From Nocardiopsis coralli (GTDB lineage Bacteria > Actinomycetota > Actinomycetes > Streptosporangiales > Streptosporangiaceae), in the NCBI RefSeq assembly GCF_014892575.1, contig NZ_JADBGI010000027.1:1-64000 (forward strand): 64,000 bases of DNA, given 5' to 3'. Positions 29,844 to 37,834 of this stretch are shown in pieces. The stretch's first letter is position 1. Each line of letters starts with the position of its first letter. The notes below the pieces were generated by a model. It was not told the DNA's origin, did not search any database, and was given only the letters and a program-made list of their open reading frames with translations. The position numbers and the translations under genes were made by a program.

Positions 29844-30803
29844 GTGAACAGAAGAACGAGAACCGCACTGGTGTCCGCGCTGGCCGCCTGCCCCCTCATG
29901 GCCGCGACGCCGGCACAGGCCGAGGCGGACGCCCCCACCATCGCCACGTACAACGCCTTCCTCATGCCCACGTCCCTCTACCCCAACTGGGGACAGGAGA
30001 TCCGGGCCGACCTCATCAACGAGGACGGTGTGCTCGAGGGCGCCGACGTGGTCGTGCTCCAGGAGCTCTTCGACGATTCTTCGGCCGAGACCCTGCGCTC
30101 GGGGCTGTCCGAGGAGCTGCCCCACGGGACTCCGATCGTGGGCGAGTCCGAGGAGGGCTGGGACGACAGCACCGGCCTGCGGCCCGGCGCCGCCACCAAC
30201 GGCGGGGTAAGCGTGCACAGCGCCTGGCCGATCGTCCGGGCCGAGCAGCACGTCTTCTCCGAGGCCTGCGGCGCCGACCGCTTCTCGGCCAAGGGTTTCG
30301 TGCACACCGAGATCGACTCCCCCGACGGCCCTCTGCACGTGTTCGGCACCCACATGCAGTCCGAGGACAGCCTGTGCGCCTCGGGCGAGGACGAGCGTGT
30401 GCGCACCGCCCAGCTCGAGCAGATCCTGGCCGCGGTCGAGGAGGCCGGCATCCCCGAGGGCGAGCAGATCCACCTCGCCGGGGACCTCAACATCATCGGC
30501 GGCACCGAGGAGTGGGAGAACGCGCTCGAGCTCCTCGACGCGGTGGAGCCGGTCGGGACCGGTGACGCCGTCTCCTGGGACCCGCAGGGCAACTCCATCG
30601 CGGGCCACGGCTACCCCGACTGGGAGGCCCAGCAGCTCGACCACGTGCTGCCGATCCGCAACGGCGCCGAGCCGGAGGGCTTCGCCAACCACACGGCGGA
30701 GGTCAAGAGCGAGCCCTGGACCGTCACCTCGTGGGGGCAGGAGTACACCTACGACGACTACTCCGACCACTACCCCGTCTTCGGTTCCCCCGTGGCGCCC
30801 TGA
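29844..30803 (+). CDS. Secreted sphingomyelinase C-like phosphodiesterase
   Basis: The 319-residue exported protein has a Sec signal (RTRTALVSALAACPLMAATPAQA, cleavage likely after AQA about residue 27) and an endonuclease/exonuclease/phosphatase fold: TIATYNAFLM with the conserved Asn, VVVLQELFDD with the metal-binding Glu, FGTHMQS, HLAGDLNI, and a terminal DHYPVFGS with the catalytic His. This pattern matches bacterial neutral sphingomyelinases, although other secreted EEP phosphodiesterases are possible. The GTG at 29844 stands 8 bases after a TAGTCT -10-like hexamer, suggesting a leaderless message. It has its own terminator. Confidence 0.82.
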   Translation: MNRRTRTALVSALAACPLMAATPAQAEADAPTIATYNAFLMPTSLYPNWGQEIRADLINEDGVLEGADVVVLQELFDDSSAETLRSGLSEELPHGTPIVGESEEGWDDSTGLRPGAATNGGVSVHSAWPIVRAEQHVFSEACGADRFSAKGFVHTEIDSPDGPLHVFGTHMQSEDSLCASGEDERVRTAQLEQILAAVEEAGIPEGEQIHLAGDLNIIGGTEEWENALELLDAVEPVGTGDAVSWDPQGNSIAGHGYPDWEAQQLDHVLPIRNGAEPEGFANHTAEVKSEPWTVTSWGQEYTYDDYSDHYPVFGSPVAP

Positions 30804-30826
30804 CCAAGAACCCGCCAGCACGACGA

Positions 30827-30861
30827 CGCCCCCGCGGGCCGGTGACCGGTCCGCGGGGGCG
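30827..30861. terminator. Hairpin terminator after the sphingomyelinase-like gene
   Basis: An 11-bp perfect inverted repeat (CGCCCCCGCGG / CCGCGGGGGCG) around a 13-base loop, 24 bp beyond the stop. It also faces the end of the convergent SGNH hydrolase gene. Confidence 0.75.
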
Positions 30862-30940
30862 CGGCACGTGCGGAGGGAGGGCCCGGTGGCCCGGGCCCTG
30901 CCGGTGGGCGGCGGTGTGGCGAGGCGTTCACCACACCGCC

Positions 30941-31768
30941 CTAGTCGGTGCGGGACCCGGGGTCGCAGCGCCGCAGCGTGGGCCGCTTGGCGGTGACGTT
31001 GTCGCCGGAGGAACGACCGGTCAGGCGCCGCCCGATCCACGGAACGAGGTACTCGCGCGCCCACGACAGGTCCTCCTGGCGGGCGGTGCGCCAGTCGCGG
31101 GGTTCCGGCGGCGGCCACGGCTCGTTCCAGGTGCCCTCGGCCGGCACGCCCAGCACCTCGCACACCCCCAGCGACAGGCGCCGGTGGCCCTCGGTGGACA
31201 GGTGGAGCCGGTCGGTGCTCCAGGCGCGGGGGTCGTCGAAGATCCGCATCGACCACACGTCGACGACGTCGCAGCCGTAGCGGTCGGCGACGGCGCGCAT
31301 GTGCATGTTGTACGTGGCGATCTTGCCGCGCAGGTGGCGCATGACCGAGTGCATACCGGTGTCGAAGCCGGTGAAGACGACCACACGCGCGCCGGTGGCG
31401 GTCAGGTCGGCCACGATCGACTCGAAGATCTGCACGACCTCGTCGGGGTCGCCGCCGGGCCGGATGATGTCGTTGCCGCCGGCGCAGAGGGTGATCAGGT
31501 CGGGCGCCATCTCCACCGCGGCGGGGACCTGCTCGTCGCGGATCTGCCTGATCAGGCGACCGCGCACCGCGAGGTTGGCGTAGCGCACCTCTCCGATGTG
31601 GGAGGCCAGGTGCTCGGCGACCCGGTCGGCCCAGCCCCGGTAGCGGCCGTTGGGCACGGTGTCGCTGTCGGGGTAGGGGTCGCTCATGCCCTCGGTGAAG
31701 CTGTCCCCGAGAGCGACGTAGGACAGGATGTCCCGGTCGATGATGTCCGTCGTCCCAAAACCGCTCAT
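30941..31768 (-). CDS. SGNH/GDSL hydrolase, paralogue 1
   Basis: The 275-residue cytoplasmic-type esterase or lipase of the SGNH superfamily shows block I YVALGDSFTEG, block II NLAVRG, block III CAGGNDIIRPGGD and block V DRLHLSTEGH (Asp/His). No signal peptide is visible. It is about half identical by eye to the next gene, a tandem duplication. ATG at 31768 was preferred; GTG six bases upstream is possible. Substrate unknown. Its first codons lie in an inverted repeat. Confidence 0.88.
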   Translation of the reverse strand: MSGFGTTDIIDRDILSYVALGDSFTEGMSDPYPDSDTVPNGRYRGWADRVAEHLASHIGEVRYANLAVRGRLIRQIRDEQVPAAVEMAPDLITLCAGGNDIIRPGGDPDEVVQIFESIVADLTATGARVVVFTGFDTGMHSVMRHLRGKIATYNMHMRAVADRYGCDVVDVWSMRIFDDPRAWSTDRLHLSTEGHRRLSLGVCEVLGVPAEGTWNEPWPPPEPRDWRTARQEDLSWAREYLVPWIGRRLTGRSSGDNVTAKRPTLRRCDPGSRTD

Positions 31769-31836
31769 GGTCACCAATGCTGCAACTCCGCGCCATGGTT
31801 ACGCGACAGTAGGTTGATCCCGTGAGCGGTTTTGGG
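31754..31836. repeat. 14-bp inverted repeat around the SGNH paralogue 1 start
   Basis: CCCAAAACCGCTCA (31754-31767) and TGAGCGGTTTTGGG (31823-31836) are exact complements separated by 55 bp. The left arm is the start of paralogue 1; the right arm lies between the two genes on the other strand, so the first codons MSGFG occur on both strands facing away from each other. The spacing is long for a terminator; it may be a duplication remnant or an operator pair. Confidence 0.6.
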
Positions 31837-31874
31837 TCCGACGTCACATCGTCAGCGGTGTTTCACCCGCGCTC

Positions 31875-32693
31875 TCAGCCGCGCGCGGAGACCGTCGTCA
31901 GGGCAGGGATCTTGGCCGTGACCGTGTCCCCGGACGAACGCCCGGTCAGGCGGCGGCCGATCCACGGACCCAGCGAGTCCTTGAGCCAGGTGAGGTCCTC
32001 GCGGCGGGCCTCGGCCCACCCGACCGGCTCCTGCTCGGGCCAGGGCTCGTCCCAGCGCTCGGGCACCGGCACACCCAGCACCTCGGCCACCCGCAGCGAC
32101 AGGCGGCGGTGGCCCTCCGGCGACATGTGCAGGCGGTCCTCGTCCCACGCGCGCGCGTCGGTGAGCACGTCCATCGACCACTGGTCGACCAGGTAGCAGT
32201 CGTGACGGTCGGCGATGGCGCGCACGTTCATGTAGTAGCGCGCGAACAGCCCGATGGTGCCGCGCATGTACCCCGAGGAGACGTTGACCCCGGTGAAGAG
32301 CACGACCTCGGTGCCGGCGGCGCGCAGACGCGAGACGGTCAGGTCGAGGATCCGGGCCATGCGCTCGGGGTCCCCGCCGGGGCGCAACAGGTCGTTGCCT
32401 CCGGCGCTGATGGTGACCACGTCGGGCGCCATGTCCAGGGTCGGCCGGAGCTGGTCGGTGACGATCTGGCGCATGAGCTTGCCGCGCACGGCCAGGTTGG
32501 CGTACTCGATCTCGCCCAGGTGGCCGGCCAGGTGCTCGGCCAGCCGGTCGGCCCAGCCGCGGAAGACCACGTCCTCACCCGGGCCCGCCGGGTACGGGTC
32601 GCCCACACCCTCGGTGAAGCTGTCCCCGATCGAGACCAGGGACATCCCGCGCTTCAGCAGCGGGTTGTTCTCGTCGGAACTCGTGCGCGCCAT
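31875..32693 (-). CDS. SGNH/GDSL hydrolase, paralogue 2
   Basis: The 272-residue protein has the same architecture as its neighbour: LVSIGDSFTEG, NLAVRGKLMRQ, ISAGGNDLLRPGGD, and DRLHMSPEGH. The C-terminal WIGRRLTGRSSGDTVTAK is shared almost exactly with paralogue 1, confirming duplication. The ATG at 32693 overlaps the uppS stop by one base, and GAGGAGGGC serves as ribosome site. Expression is therefore tied to recO-uppS; a role in lipid or cell-wall metabolism is possible but unsupported. Confidence 0.88.
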   Translation of the reverse strand: MARTSSDENNPLLKRGMSLVSIGDSFTEGVGDPYPAGPGEDVVFRGWADRLAEHLAGHLGEIEYANLAVRGKLMRQIVTDQLRPTLDMAPDVVTISAGGNDLLRPGGDPERMARILDLTVSRLRAAGTEVVLFTGVNVSSGYMRGTIGLFARYYMNVRAIADRHDCYLVDQWSMDVLTDARAWDEDRLHMSPEGHRRLSLRVAEVLGVPVPERWDEPWPEQEPVGWAEARREDLTWLKDSLGPWIGRRLTGRSSGDTVTAKIPALTTVSARG

Positions 32694-33523
32694 CACTCGC
32701 CCTCCTCGGCGACGGTGTTGGGCACGGCACCGCCGTAGCGGCGGTCCCGGCCCGCGTAGATCTCACAGGCCCGCCACAGGTCGCGGCGGTCGAAGTCGGG
32801 CCAGAGCTGGTCCAGGAACACGAACTCGGCGTAGGCGGACTGCCACAGCAGGAAGTTCGAGGTGCGCTGCTCACCGGACGAGCGCAGGAACAGGTCGACG
32901 TCGGGCACACCCGGTGCGTACAGGTTCCGGGCGATGGCGTCCTCGGTGATCTTCTCCGGGGACAGCTCCCCCGCCGCGACCCGCCGCGCCAACGCGCGGG
33001 CGGAGTCGACGATCTCGGCCCGGCCCCCGTAGTTGACGCAGAACTGCAGCGTCAGGCCGGTGTTGTCCTTGGTCATCTCCTCGGCGTCCTGCAGCTCGGA
33101 GATGACGCTCTTCCACAGGCGCCCCGGGCGGCCCGACCAGACCACACGCACACCCATCGCGTGCAGCTCGTCGCGGCGCCGGCGGATGACGTCGCGGTTG
33201 AAACCCATGAGGAAGCGCACCTCGTCGGGCGAGCGCTTCCAGTTCTCGGTGGAGAAGGCGTAGGCCGACAGGTAGGGCACGCCGAGCTCGACGGCGCCCT
33301 CGACGACGTCGAAGAGGGAGGACTCACCCGCCTTGTGGCCCTCGGTCCGCGCCAGGCCGCGCTGTTTGGCCCACCGGCCGTTGCCGTCCATGACGACCGC
33401 GACGTGGCGCGGTACCAGATCGGACGGCAGCTCGGGCGGCCGTGCCCCGCTCGGGTGGGGGGTGGGCGCGGCGTACTCCCGGTTCTCCCGCCGCTTACCG
33501 GGATCGAAGCTGAACAGACTCAA
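32693..33523 (-). CDS. uppS: Polyprenyl diphosphate synthase (Z-type, UppS)
   Basis: This 276-residue cis-prenyltransferase makes the polyprenyl diphosphate carrier for peptidoglycan and teichoic-acid precursors. It has the catalytic VAVVMDGNGRWAKQRG with Asp, the AFSTENWKR segment, and the C-terminal DLFLRSSGEQRTSNFLLWQ signature. The TTG start at 33523 was chosen because it forms a TTGA overlap with the recO stop, GGAG lies upstream, and MSLFSF begins the conserved N-terminus. Gene order recO-uppS is as in mycobacteria. Confidence 0.95.
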   Translation of the reverse strand: MSLFSFDPGKRRENREYAAPTPHPSGARPPELPSDLVPRHVAVVMDGNGRWAKQRGLARTEGHKAGESSLFDVVEGAVELGVPYLSAYAFSTENWKRSPDEVRFLMGFNRDVIRRRRDELHAMGVRVVWSGRPGRLWKSVISELQDAEEMTKDNTGLTLQFCVNYGGRAEIVDSARALARRVAAGELSPEKITEDAIARNLYAPGVPDVDLFLRSSGEQRTSNFLLWQSAYAEFVFLDQLWPDFDRRDLWRACEIYAGRDRRYGGAVPNTVAEEGE

Positions 33524-34251
33524 GAACGCTCCACATGGCGCAGTGATCGGATTCCGTTTTCCAGGTGCCACTGTAGGTAGGCCGCGACCAGCCCACTGCA
33601 CTCGGAACGTTGGCGGTCCTCGCTCGCGTCGGCGCTGTCCCAGTCGCCTCCGAGCAGGGCCGACATGAGCCGGAGCGTGTCGGGGGACGGGTGGACGCTG
33701 CCGTGCGGGCGGCACACCGAGCAGACCATACCGCCGGCGTGAACCGCGAACGCCCGGTGCTCGGCACGGCTGCCGCAGCGTGCGCACTCGGTCAGGGCGG
33801 GTGCGTAACCGGCCACCGCCAGGGAGCGCAGCAGGTAGGCGTCCAGGACCAGCCGGGCGTCGTGGCTGCCCTCACCCAGGGTACGCAGCGCGCCGATGAG
33901 CAGCAGGAACTGGCGCAGAGCGGGGTCCTTCTCCACGACCACGACCTTCTCAGCGGTCTCGAGCATGGCGGCGGCCGCGGTGTAGCGGGAGTAGTCGAAG
34001 GCGACCGCCTCGCCGTAGGAGCGGACCGTCTCGGCCTGGGTGATCACGTCCAGGGACCGGCCGGTGTGGAGCTGCACGTCGACGTGGGTGCACGGTTCCA
34101 GGCGGGCCCCGAAGCGGGACTTGGTGCGGCGCACACCCTTGCCGACGGCGCGGACCAGGCCGGTGCGCCGGGTCAGGAGGGTGACGATGCGGTCGGCCTC
34201 GCCCAGCTTCTGGGTGCGCAGGACGACTCCCTCGTCGCGGTAGAGACTCAC
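33520..34251 (-). CDS. recO: DNA repair protein RecO
   Basis: The 243-residue protein acts in RecF-pathway recombination, loading RecA. An N-terminal OB fold (SLYRDEGVVLRTQKLGEADRIVTLLT) is followed by a helical domain and a four-Cys zinc module (CARCG and CSVC). GTG at 34251 follows GGAGGG. First gene of the recO-uppS-SGNH-SGNH run. Confidence 0.95.
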   Translation of the reverse strand: MSLYRDEGVVLRTQKLGEADRIVTLLTRRTGLVRAVGKGVRRTKSRFGARLEPCTHVDVQLHTGRSLDVITQAETVRSYGEAVAFDYSRYTAAAAMLETAEKVVVVEKDPALRQFLLLIGALRTLGEGSHDARLVLDAYLLRSLAVAGYAPALTECARCGSRAEHRAFAVHAGGMVCSVCRPHGSVHPSPDTLRLMSALLGGDWDSADASEDRQRSECSGLVAAYLQWHLENGIRSLRHVERS

Positions 34252-34504
34252 CCCTCCATTGTCGCGGATGCCGGCACCGGTCTCACGCGCCCCCTCAGAT
34301 GACCGACACGACCTGCTTTATTACGTTTTGAATTCCCTTTTCGCCGTAAGTGCTCTACTCTCCCCCGGCAGGGTGCGAACCACCGAGCGCGACGTGCCGA
34401 CGCAGCGCTCCGCACCCGGCACCGGGCCCCGCACGCCCGGCACGTCCCGGGAACTCACCCGGGACCGGTCCCCACGCCTTCCTTTCCGCAGGAGGTTGAC
34501 GATC

Positions 34505-35326
34505 ATGGCTCGTGGTCGACGACGCAGACCCAAGACCGACCCCAGTGGCGAACCCGTCGCGGACGAACGCCGTCCGCGCCGCCGGATCCTTCCGCTGGCC
34601 GTGGGCATGGCCGCGGTCCCCGTCGGGCTCATCGTCGCGGCCTCGCTCGTGGCGGCCTCCGGCAGCGGCACCGACACCGCCGCCGGGGAGATCGGTGAGG
34701 GCATGACCAACGAGACGGTCGTGCCCGACGCCGCCTCCGACGAGGACTTCTTCGACGACCCGACCGGTGCGCCCGACGACTCCTCCCCCGCGGGGGACAG
34801 CGATCCGCAGGGCGCACAGGTGACCGCCTCCTCCGCACCCGACGAGGACGACGCCGACGACGGCTCCGGTTCGGGCGGCGGTGGCAGCGGCGGCGGTTCC
34901 GGTGGCGGCAGCGGAGGCTCCGGCGGCGGTGGCGGGGGCGGCGGCAACAGCGCCTCCTCCAGCCCGATGGCCGACGAGGTCGTCAGCCTCGTCAACTCCG
35001 AGCGCGCGCAGAACGGGTGCGACCCGGTGTCGGTCGACGGCCGGCTGGCCTCCGCCGCGCAGGAGCACAGCGAGGACATGGACCAGCGCGACTACATGGA
35101 CCACCACAGCCCCGACGGCGAGGGGCCGGGCGAGCGTGCCGAGCGCCACGGCTACGACGCCTGGGGCGCCGAGAACGTGGCCAAGGGCCAGCAGAGCGCC
35201 GAGCAGGTCATGGACTCCTGGATGGACAGCCCGGGCCACCGGGAGAACATCCTCAACTGCGACCTCGAGGCGATCGGTGTCGGCGAGGCCGGCCACGCCT
35301 GGACACAGAAGTTCGGGTACGAGTGA
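34505..35326 (+). CDS. Membrane-anchored CAP/SCP-domain protein
   Basis: The 273-residue protein has a basic N-terminus, one membrane segment (ILPLAVGMAAVPVGLIVAASLVAA), an acidic region, a pure Gly/Ser linker at about residues 121-157, and a C-terminal CAP domain: VVSLVNSERAQNGCDPV, QEHSEDMDQRDYMDHHSPDG, GAENVAKGQ and HRENILNCDLEAIGVG. The CAP His/Glu residues are present. Bacterial CAP proteins are extracellular and of uncertain function. ATG at 34505 follows AGGAGG. Single gene with its own terminator. Confidence 0.9.
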   Translation: MARGRRRRPKTDPSGEPVADERRPRRRILPLAVGMAAVPVGLIVAASLVAASGSGTDTAAGEIGEGMTNETVVPDAASDEDFFDDPTGAPDDSSPAGDSDPQGAQVTASSAPDEDDADDGSGSGGGGSGGGSGGGSGGSGGGGGGGGNSASSSPMADEVVSLVNSERAQNGCDPVSVDGRLASAAQEHSEDMDQRDYMDHHSPDGEGPGERAERHGYDAWGAENVAKGQQSAEQVMDSWMDSPGHRENILNCDLEAIGVGEAGHAWTQKFGYE

Positions 35327-35349
35327 GCCCGTGAACCGGTGGACACGGC

Positions 35350-35380
35350 GAGGGGCCCGCGGCAGCGCCGCGGGCCCCTC
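35350..35380. terminator. Bidirectional hairpin terminator between the CAP gene and leuA
   Basis: A perfect 13-bp inverted repeat with a 5-base loop (arms GAGGGGCCCGCGG / CCGCGGGCCCCTC) lies between two convergent genes, 23 bp and 17 bp from their stops, so it can serve both. Confidence 0.82.
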
Positions 35381-35397
35381 GTGTGTGTTCGGGTGGA

Positions 35398-37107
35398 TCA
35401 GATGCGGTTGGAACGGCCGATGGCGCTGCACAGCGCCTTCAGGGAGGCCGTGGTGATGCTGCTGTGGATGCCCACGCCCCAGACCACGTCGCCCTCGATC
35501 TCGGCCTCCACGTACGCGGCGGCGCTGGACTCGCCGTCGCCGCCCATGGAGTGCTCGACGTAGTCCATGACCTTGACCTTGACGTCCACGTCGGTCAGGG
35601 CGTCGCAGAACGCGGAGATCGGACCGTTGCCGGTGCCGGACAGCTCACGGATCTCCCCGTGCACGCGCGCGTCGGCCTCGACCCGGTAGGTGCCCTCGCC
35701 GTCGGTGCTCGACCGGTGGGCCAGCACCGCCACGGGGCCGCCCTCGGCCAGGTACTCGCGTTCGAAGATCGACCAGATGTTCTCGGCCGCCACCTCGCCG
35801 CCCTCGGCGTCGCTGTAGGTCTGGATGACGCGGGAGAACTCGATCTGCAGGCGGCGCGGCAGGTCCAGGTTGTGGTCGCGGTGCATGATGTAGGAGACGC
35901 CGCCCTTGCCGGACTGGCTGTTGACCCGGATGACCGCCTCGTAGTTGCGGCCCACGTCCTTGGGGTCGATCGGCAGGTAGGGCACGTCCCACTCGGACTC
36001 CCCGACCGGGATCCCGGCTTCGGCTGCGCGCTCCTCCTGGGCGGTGAAGCCCTTCTTGATCGCGTCCTGGTGGGAGCCGGAGAAGGCCGTGTAGACCAGG
36101 TCGCCGCCGTAGGGGTGGCGCGGGGCGACGGGCAGCTGGGTGCAGTGCTCGACCGTGCGGCGGATCTCGTCGATGTCGGAGAAGTTGATCATCGGGTCCA
36201 CGCCCTGGCTGAACAGGTTCATGCCCAGGGTGACCAGGCAGACGTTGCCGGTGCGCTCGCCGTGGCCGAACAGGCAGCCCTCGACGCGGTCGGCGCCGGC
36301 CATGACCGCCAGTTCGGCGGAGGCCACGCCGGTTCCGCGGTCGTTGTGCGGGTGCACCGACACGGCCACGTGCTCGCGCCGCGTCAGGTTCCGGCACATC
36401 CACTCGATCTGGTCGGCGTAGACGTTGGGGGTGGCGCGCTCGACGGTGGCGGGCAGGTTCAGGACGATCTCGCGGCCCGGGCCGGGCTTCCAGACGTCCA
36501 TGACCGCCTCGCAGACCTCCAGGGCGAAGTCCAGCTCGGTGTCGATGAAGATCTCGGGCGAGTACTCGTAACCGAAGTCGGTCTCCTCGCCCAGGTACTG
36601 CTCGGCGAAGCGCATGACGTCGCGGGTGCCGTCGACGGCGATGGCCTTGCACGCCTCGCGGTCGACCTTGAAGACGACCTCTCGGAACGTGGGCGCGGTG
36701 GCGTTGTACAGGTGCACGGTCGCACGCTTGGCGCCGACCAGGCTCTGCACGGTGCGCTCGATCAGGTCGGTGCGGGCCTGGGTCAGCACCGAGATCTGCA
36801 CGTCGTCGGGGATCTGGTCCTTCTCGATCAGGGCGCGTACGAAGTCGAAGTCGGTCTGGCTGGCCGCGGGGAAGCCGACCTCGATCTCCTTGTAGCCCAT
36901 GCGCACCAGCAGCTGGAACATCTCGTGCTTACGGGCGGGGTCCATGGGCTCGATCAGAGCCTGGTTGCCGTCGCGCAGGTCGGTGGACAGCCACCGGGGG
37001 GCCTGCGTGATGGTCTTGGAGGGCCAGGTGCGCTCGGGCAGGTCCACCGGCTTGAACGCGGTGTAACGCTGGAAGGGCATCTGGGACGGTTGCTGCTGCG
37101 GCACCAT
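35398..37107 (-). CDS. leuA: 2-isopropylmalate synthase, actinobacterial type
   Basis: LeuA condenses acetyl-CoA with 2-oxoisovalerate, the first committed step of leucine synthesis. The 569-residue protein has the long actinobacterial N-terminus (FQRYTAFKPVDLPERTWPSK), a TIM barrel with WLSTDLRDGNQAL and SVHPHNDRGTGVA (metal His), and a C-terminal LeuA_dimer regulatory domain (VKVKVMDYVEHSMG) for leucine feedback. ATG at 37107 follows GAGGAG. It is preceded by a Leu-rich leader peptide and alternative RNA stems, so leucyl-tRNA supply probably controls expression. Confidence 0.96.
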   Translation of the reverse strand: MVPQQQPSQMPFQRYTAFKPVDLPERTWPSKTITQAPRWLSTDLRDGNQALIEPMDPARKHEMFQLLVRMGYKEIEVGFPAASQTDFDFVRALIEKDQIPDDVQISVLTQARTDLIERTVQSLVGAKRATVHLYNATAPTFREVVFKVDREACKAIAVDGTRDVMRFAEQYLGEETDFGYEYSPEIFIDTELDFALEVCEAVMDVWKPGPGREIVLNLPATVERATPNVYADQIEWMCRNLTRREHVAVSVHPHNDRGTGVASAELAVMAGADRVEGCLFGHGERTGNVCLVTLGMNLFSQGVDPMINFSDIDEIRRTVEHCTQLPVAPRHPYGGDLVYTAFSGSHQDAIKKGFTAQEERAAEAGIPVGESEWDVPYLPIDPKDVGRNYEAVIRVNSQSGKGGVSYIMHRDHNLDLPRRLQIEFSRVIQTYSDAEGGEVAAENIWSIFEREYLAEGGPVAVLAHRSSTDGEGTYRVEADARVHGEIRELSGTGNGPISAFCDALTDVDVKVKVMDYVEHSMGGDGESSAAAYVEAEIEGDVVWGVGIHSSITTASLKALCSAIGRSNRI

Positions 37108-37123
37108 AACGGTGGGCTCCTCG

Positions 37124-37249
37124 AAAAAAAATGGGTGCGCCCCGTCCCGATCGGGACAGGTGAGACGCGTGGGTCAGTGGCCGACCAGAACATGCCGAAC
37201 TCCCGCGGCAGGGAGCCGACCGTTTCTACCGATCCCCGCCGCGGCCACT
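37124..37249 (-). promoter_or_regulatory. leuA leader with mutually exclusive stems (LEU-element/attenuator candidate)
   Basis: Downstream of the Leu codons the RNA can form stem A, CCGCGGCGGGGA with UCCCUGCCGCGG (37233-37244 with 37203-37214, one G-U pair). Alternatively AGUGGCC can pair with GGCCACU (37243-37249 with 37176-37182), sharing two bases with stem A. A further short hairpin at 37141-37160 is followed by nine bases and then eight U (37124-37131). A pseudoknotted LEU element upstream of actinobacterial leuA is published knowledge; assigning this region to it is my inference. Confidence 0.7.
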
Positions 37250-37273
37250 AAGGAGGAGGAGCACGCGCAGCAT
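37226..37273 (-). CDS. leuA leader peptide
   Basis: A 15-codon frame encodes MLRVLLLLSGRGGDR: five Leu in 15 residues, four consecutive (CTC CTC CTC CTT). It ends 118 bp before leuA. Its last codons overlap the 5' arm of the main stem, so ribosome position would decide which stem forms. A TAACGT -10-like hexamer lies about 10 bases before the ATG, implying an almost leaderless transcript. Confidence 0.75.
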   Translation of the reverse strand: MLRVLLLLSGRGGDR

Positions 37274-37834
37274 ATTGGGCGTCACGTTAGCAGACGCTCG
37301 CGGAACCGCGGTACTCCCCGTTCACATTCCGAGACGGCAGGGCTGTGCGCTGGGGCGATACAGAATGCCCGCCTGAGACGCCCGTGCGCCGCGGACGAGC
37401 TGCGATTTCCAGGTACCTCGACTTCAAGAGACCGCCTTCGACCGGTAGAATCAGGGCGAACCCTTCAGTGCTAGGGGGGTTGTTCCGAGCTCCGTCGACG
37501 GGACCCAGGGTGCGGCCAACACCCGAGGCCCCCGCCCCACGCGCCGTGTACACGTAAGCCGCGCGGGCGGTCCGGCCGGCCCCGTCGGCGGGGCTTCTCT
37601 CTTCCACACGCGCCCGCTCCCCCACGGGCGCGCACCTTGTGTCACGCCGTGGCCGCATCCGGCCAGGCGCACCTCCCGGGGCCGCCGCCGTACAGCGGGC
37701 TCCACCTGGATCACCCGCCAAACCCCGCTCTCCCCCACGGTGGTCACGCAGGGCAACAGGCATTGACACCCGGGTCACCAGCGCCTCCAATACCGGCCAG
37801 ATGACCGATGCCTCGACCCGCTCAAGGAGGCCTC
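37274..37834. other. Long intergenic region between leuA leader and carboxypeptidase
   Basis: About 560 bp without a convincing gene. It holds two short repeats shared with the gcl upstream region (37458-37477, 37508-37525), the palindrome CGTGTACACG (37545-37554), a hairpin GCCCCG-TCGG-CGGGGC followed by TTCTCTCTT (37579-37603) that looks like a plus-strand terminator, and another hairpin at about 37610-37632 (GCGCCCG / CGGGCGC). The terminator-like hairpin with no gene before it raises the possibility of a small plus-strand RNA. Confidence 0.55.
37458..37525. repeat. Two-part repeat, copy A (R1 + R2)
   Basis: R1 at 37458-37477 (20 bp) and R2 at 37508-37525 (18 bp) recur exactly at 41585-41604 and 41714-41731, in the same order and orientation. 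Here 30 bp separate the parts; in copy B 109 bp do. R2 is a short hairpin (GGGTG / CACCC). Confidence 0.7.

Noticed and set aside
31822..32196. Plus-strand frame beginning MSGFG opposite SGNH paralogue 2
   Set aside because: The start is created by the 14-bp inverted repeat and the rest is antisense to a well-supported hydrolase gene; no ribosome site.
37124..37520. T-box riboswitch upstream of leuA
   Set aside because: The T-box consensus with its anticodon-presenting stem is not present, while a Leu-codon leader peptide explains leucine sensing.
37287..37790. A 167-codon minus-strand open frame upstream of leuA
   Set aside because: It has no ribosome site, no recognisable domain, ends among the leuA leader signals and covers several hairpins; GC-rich DNA yields such frames by chance.
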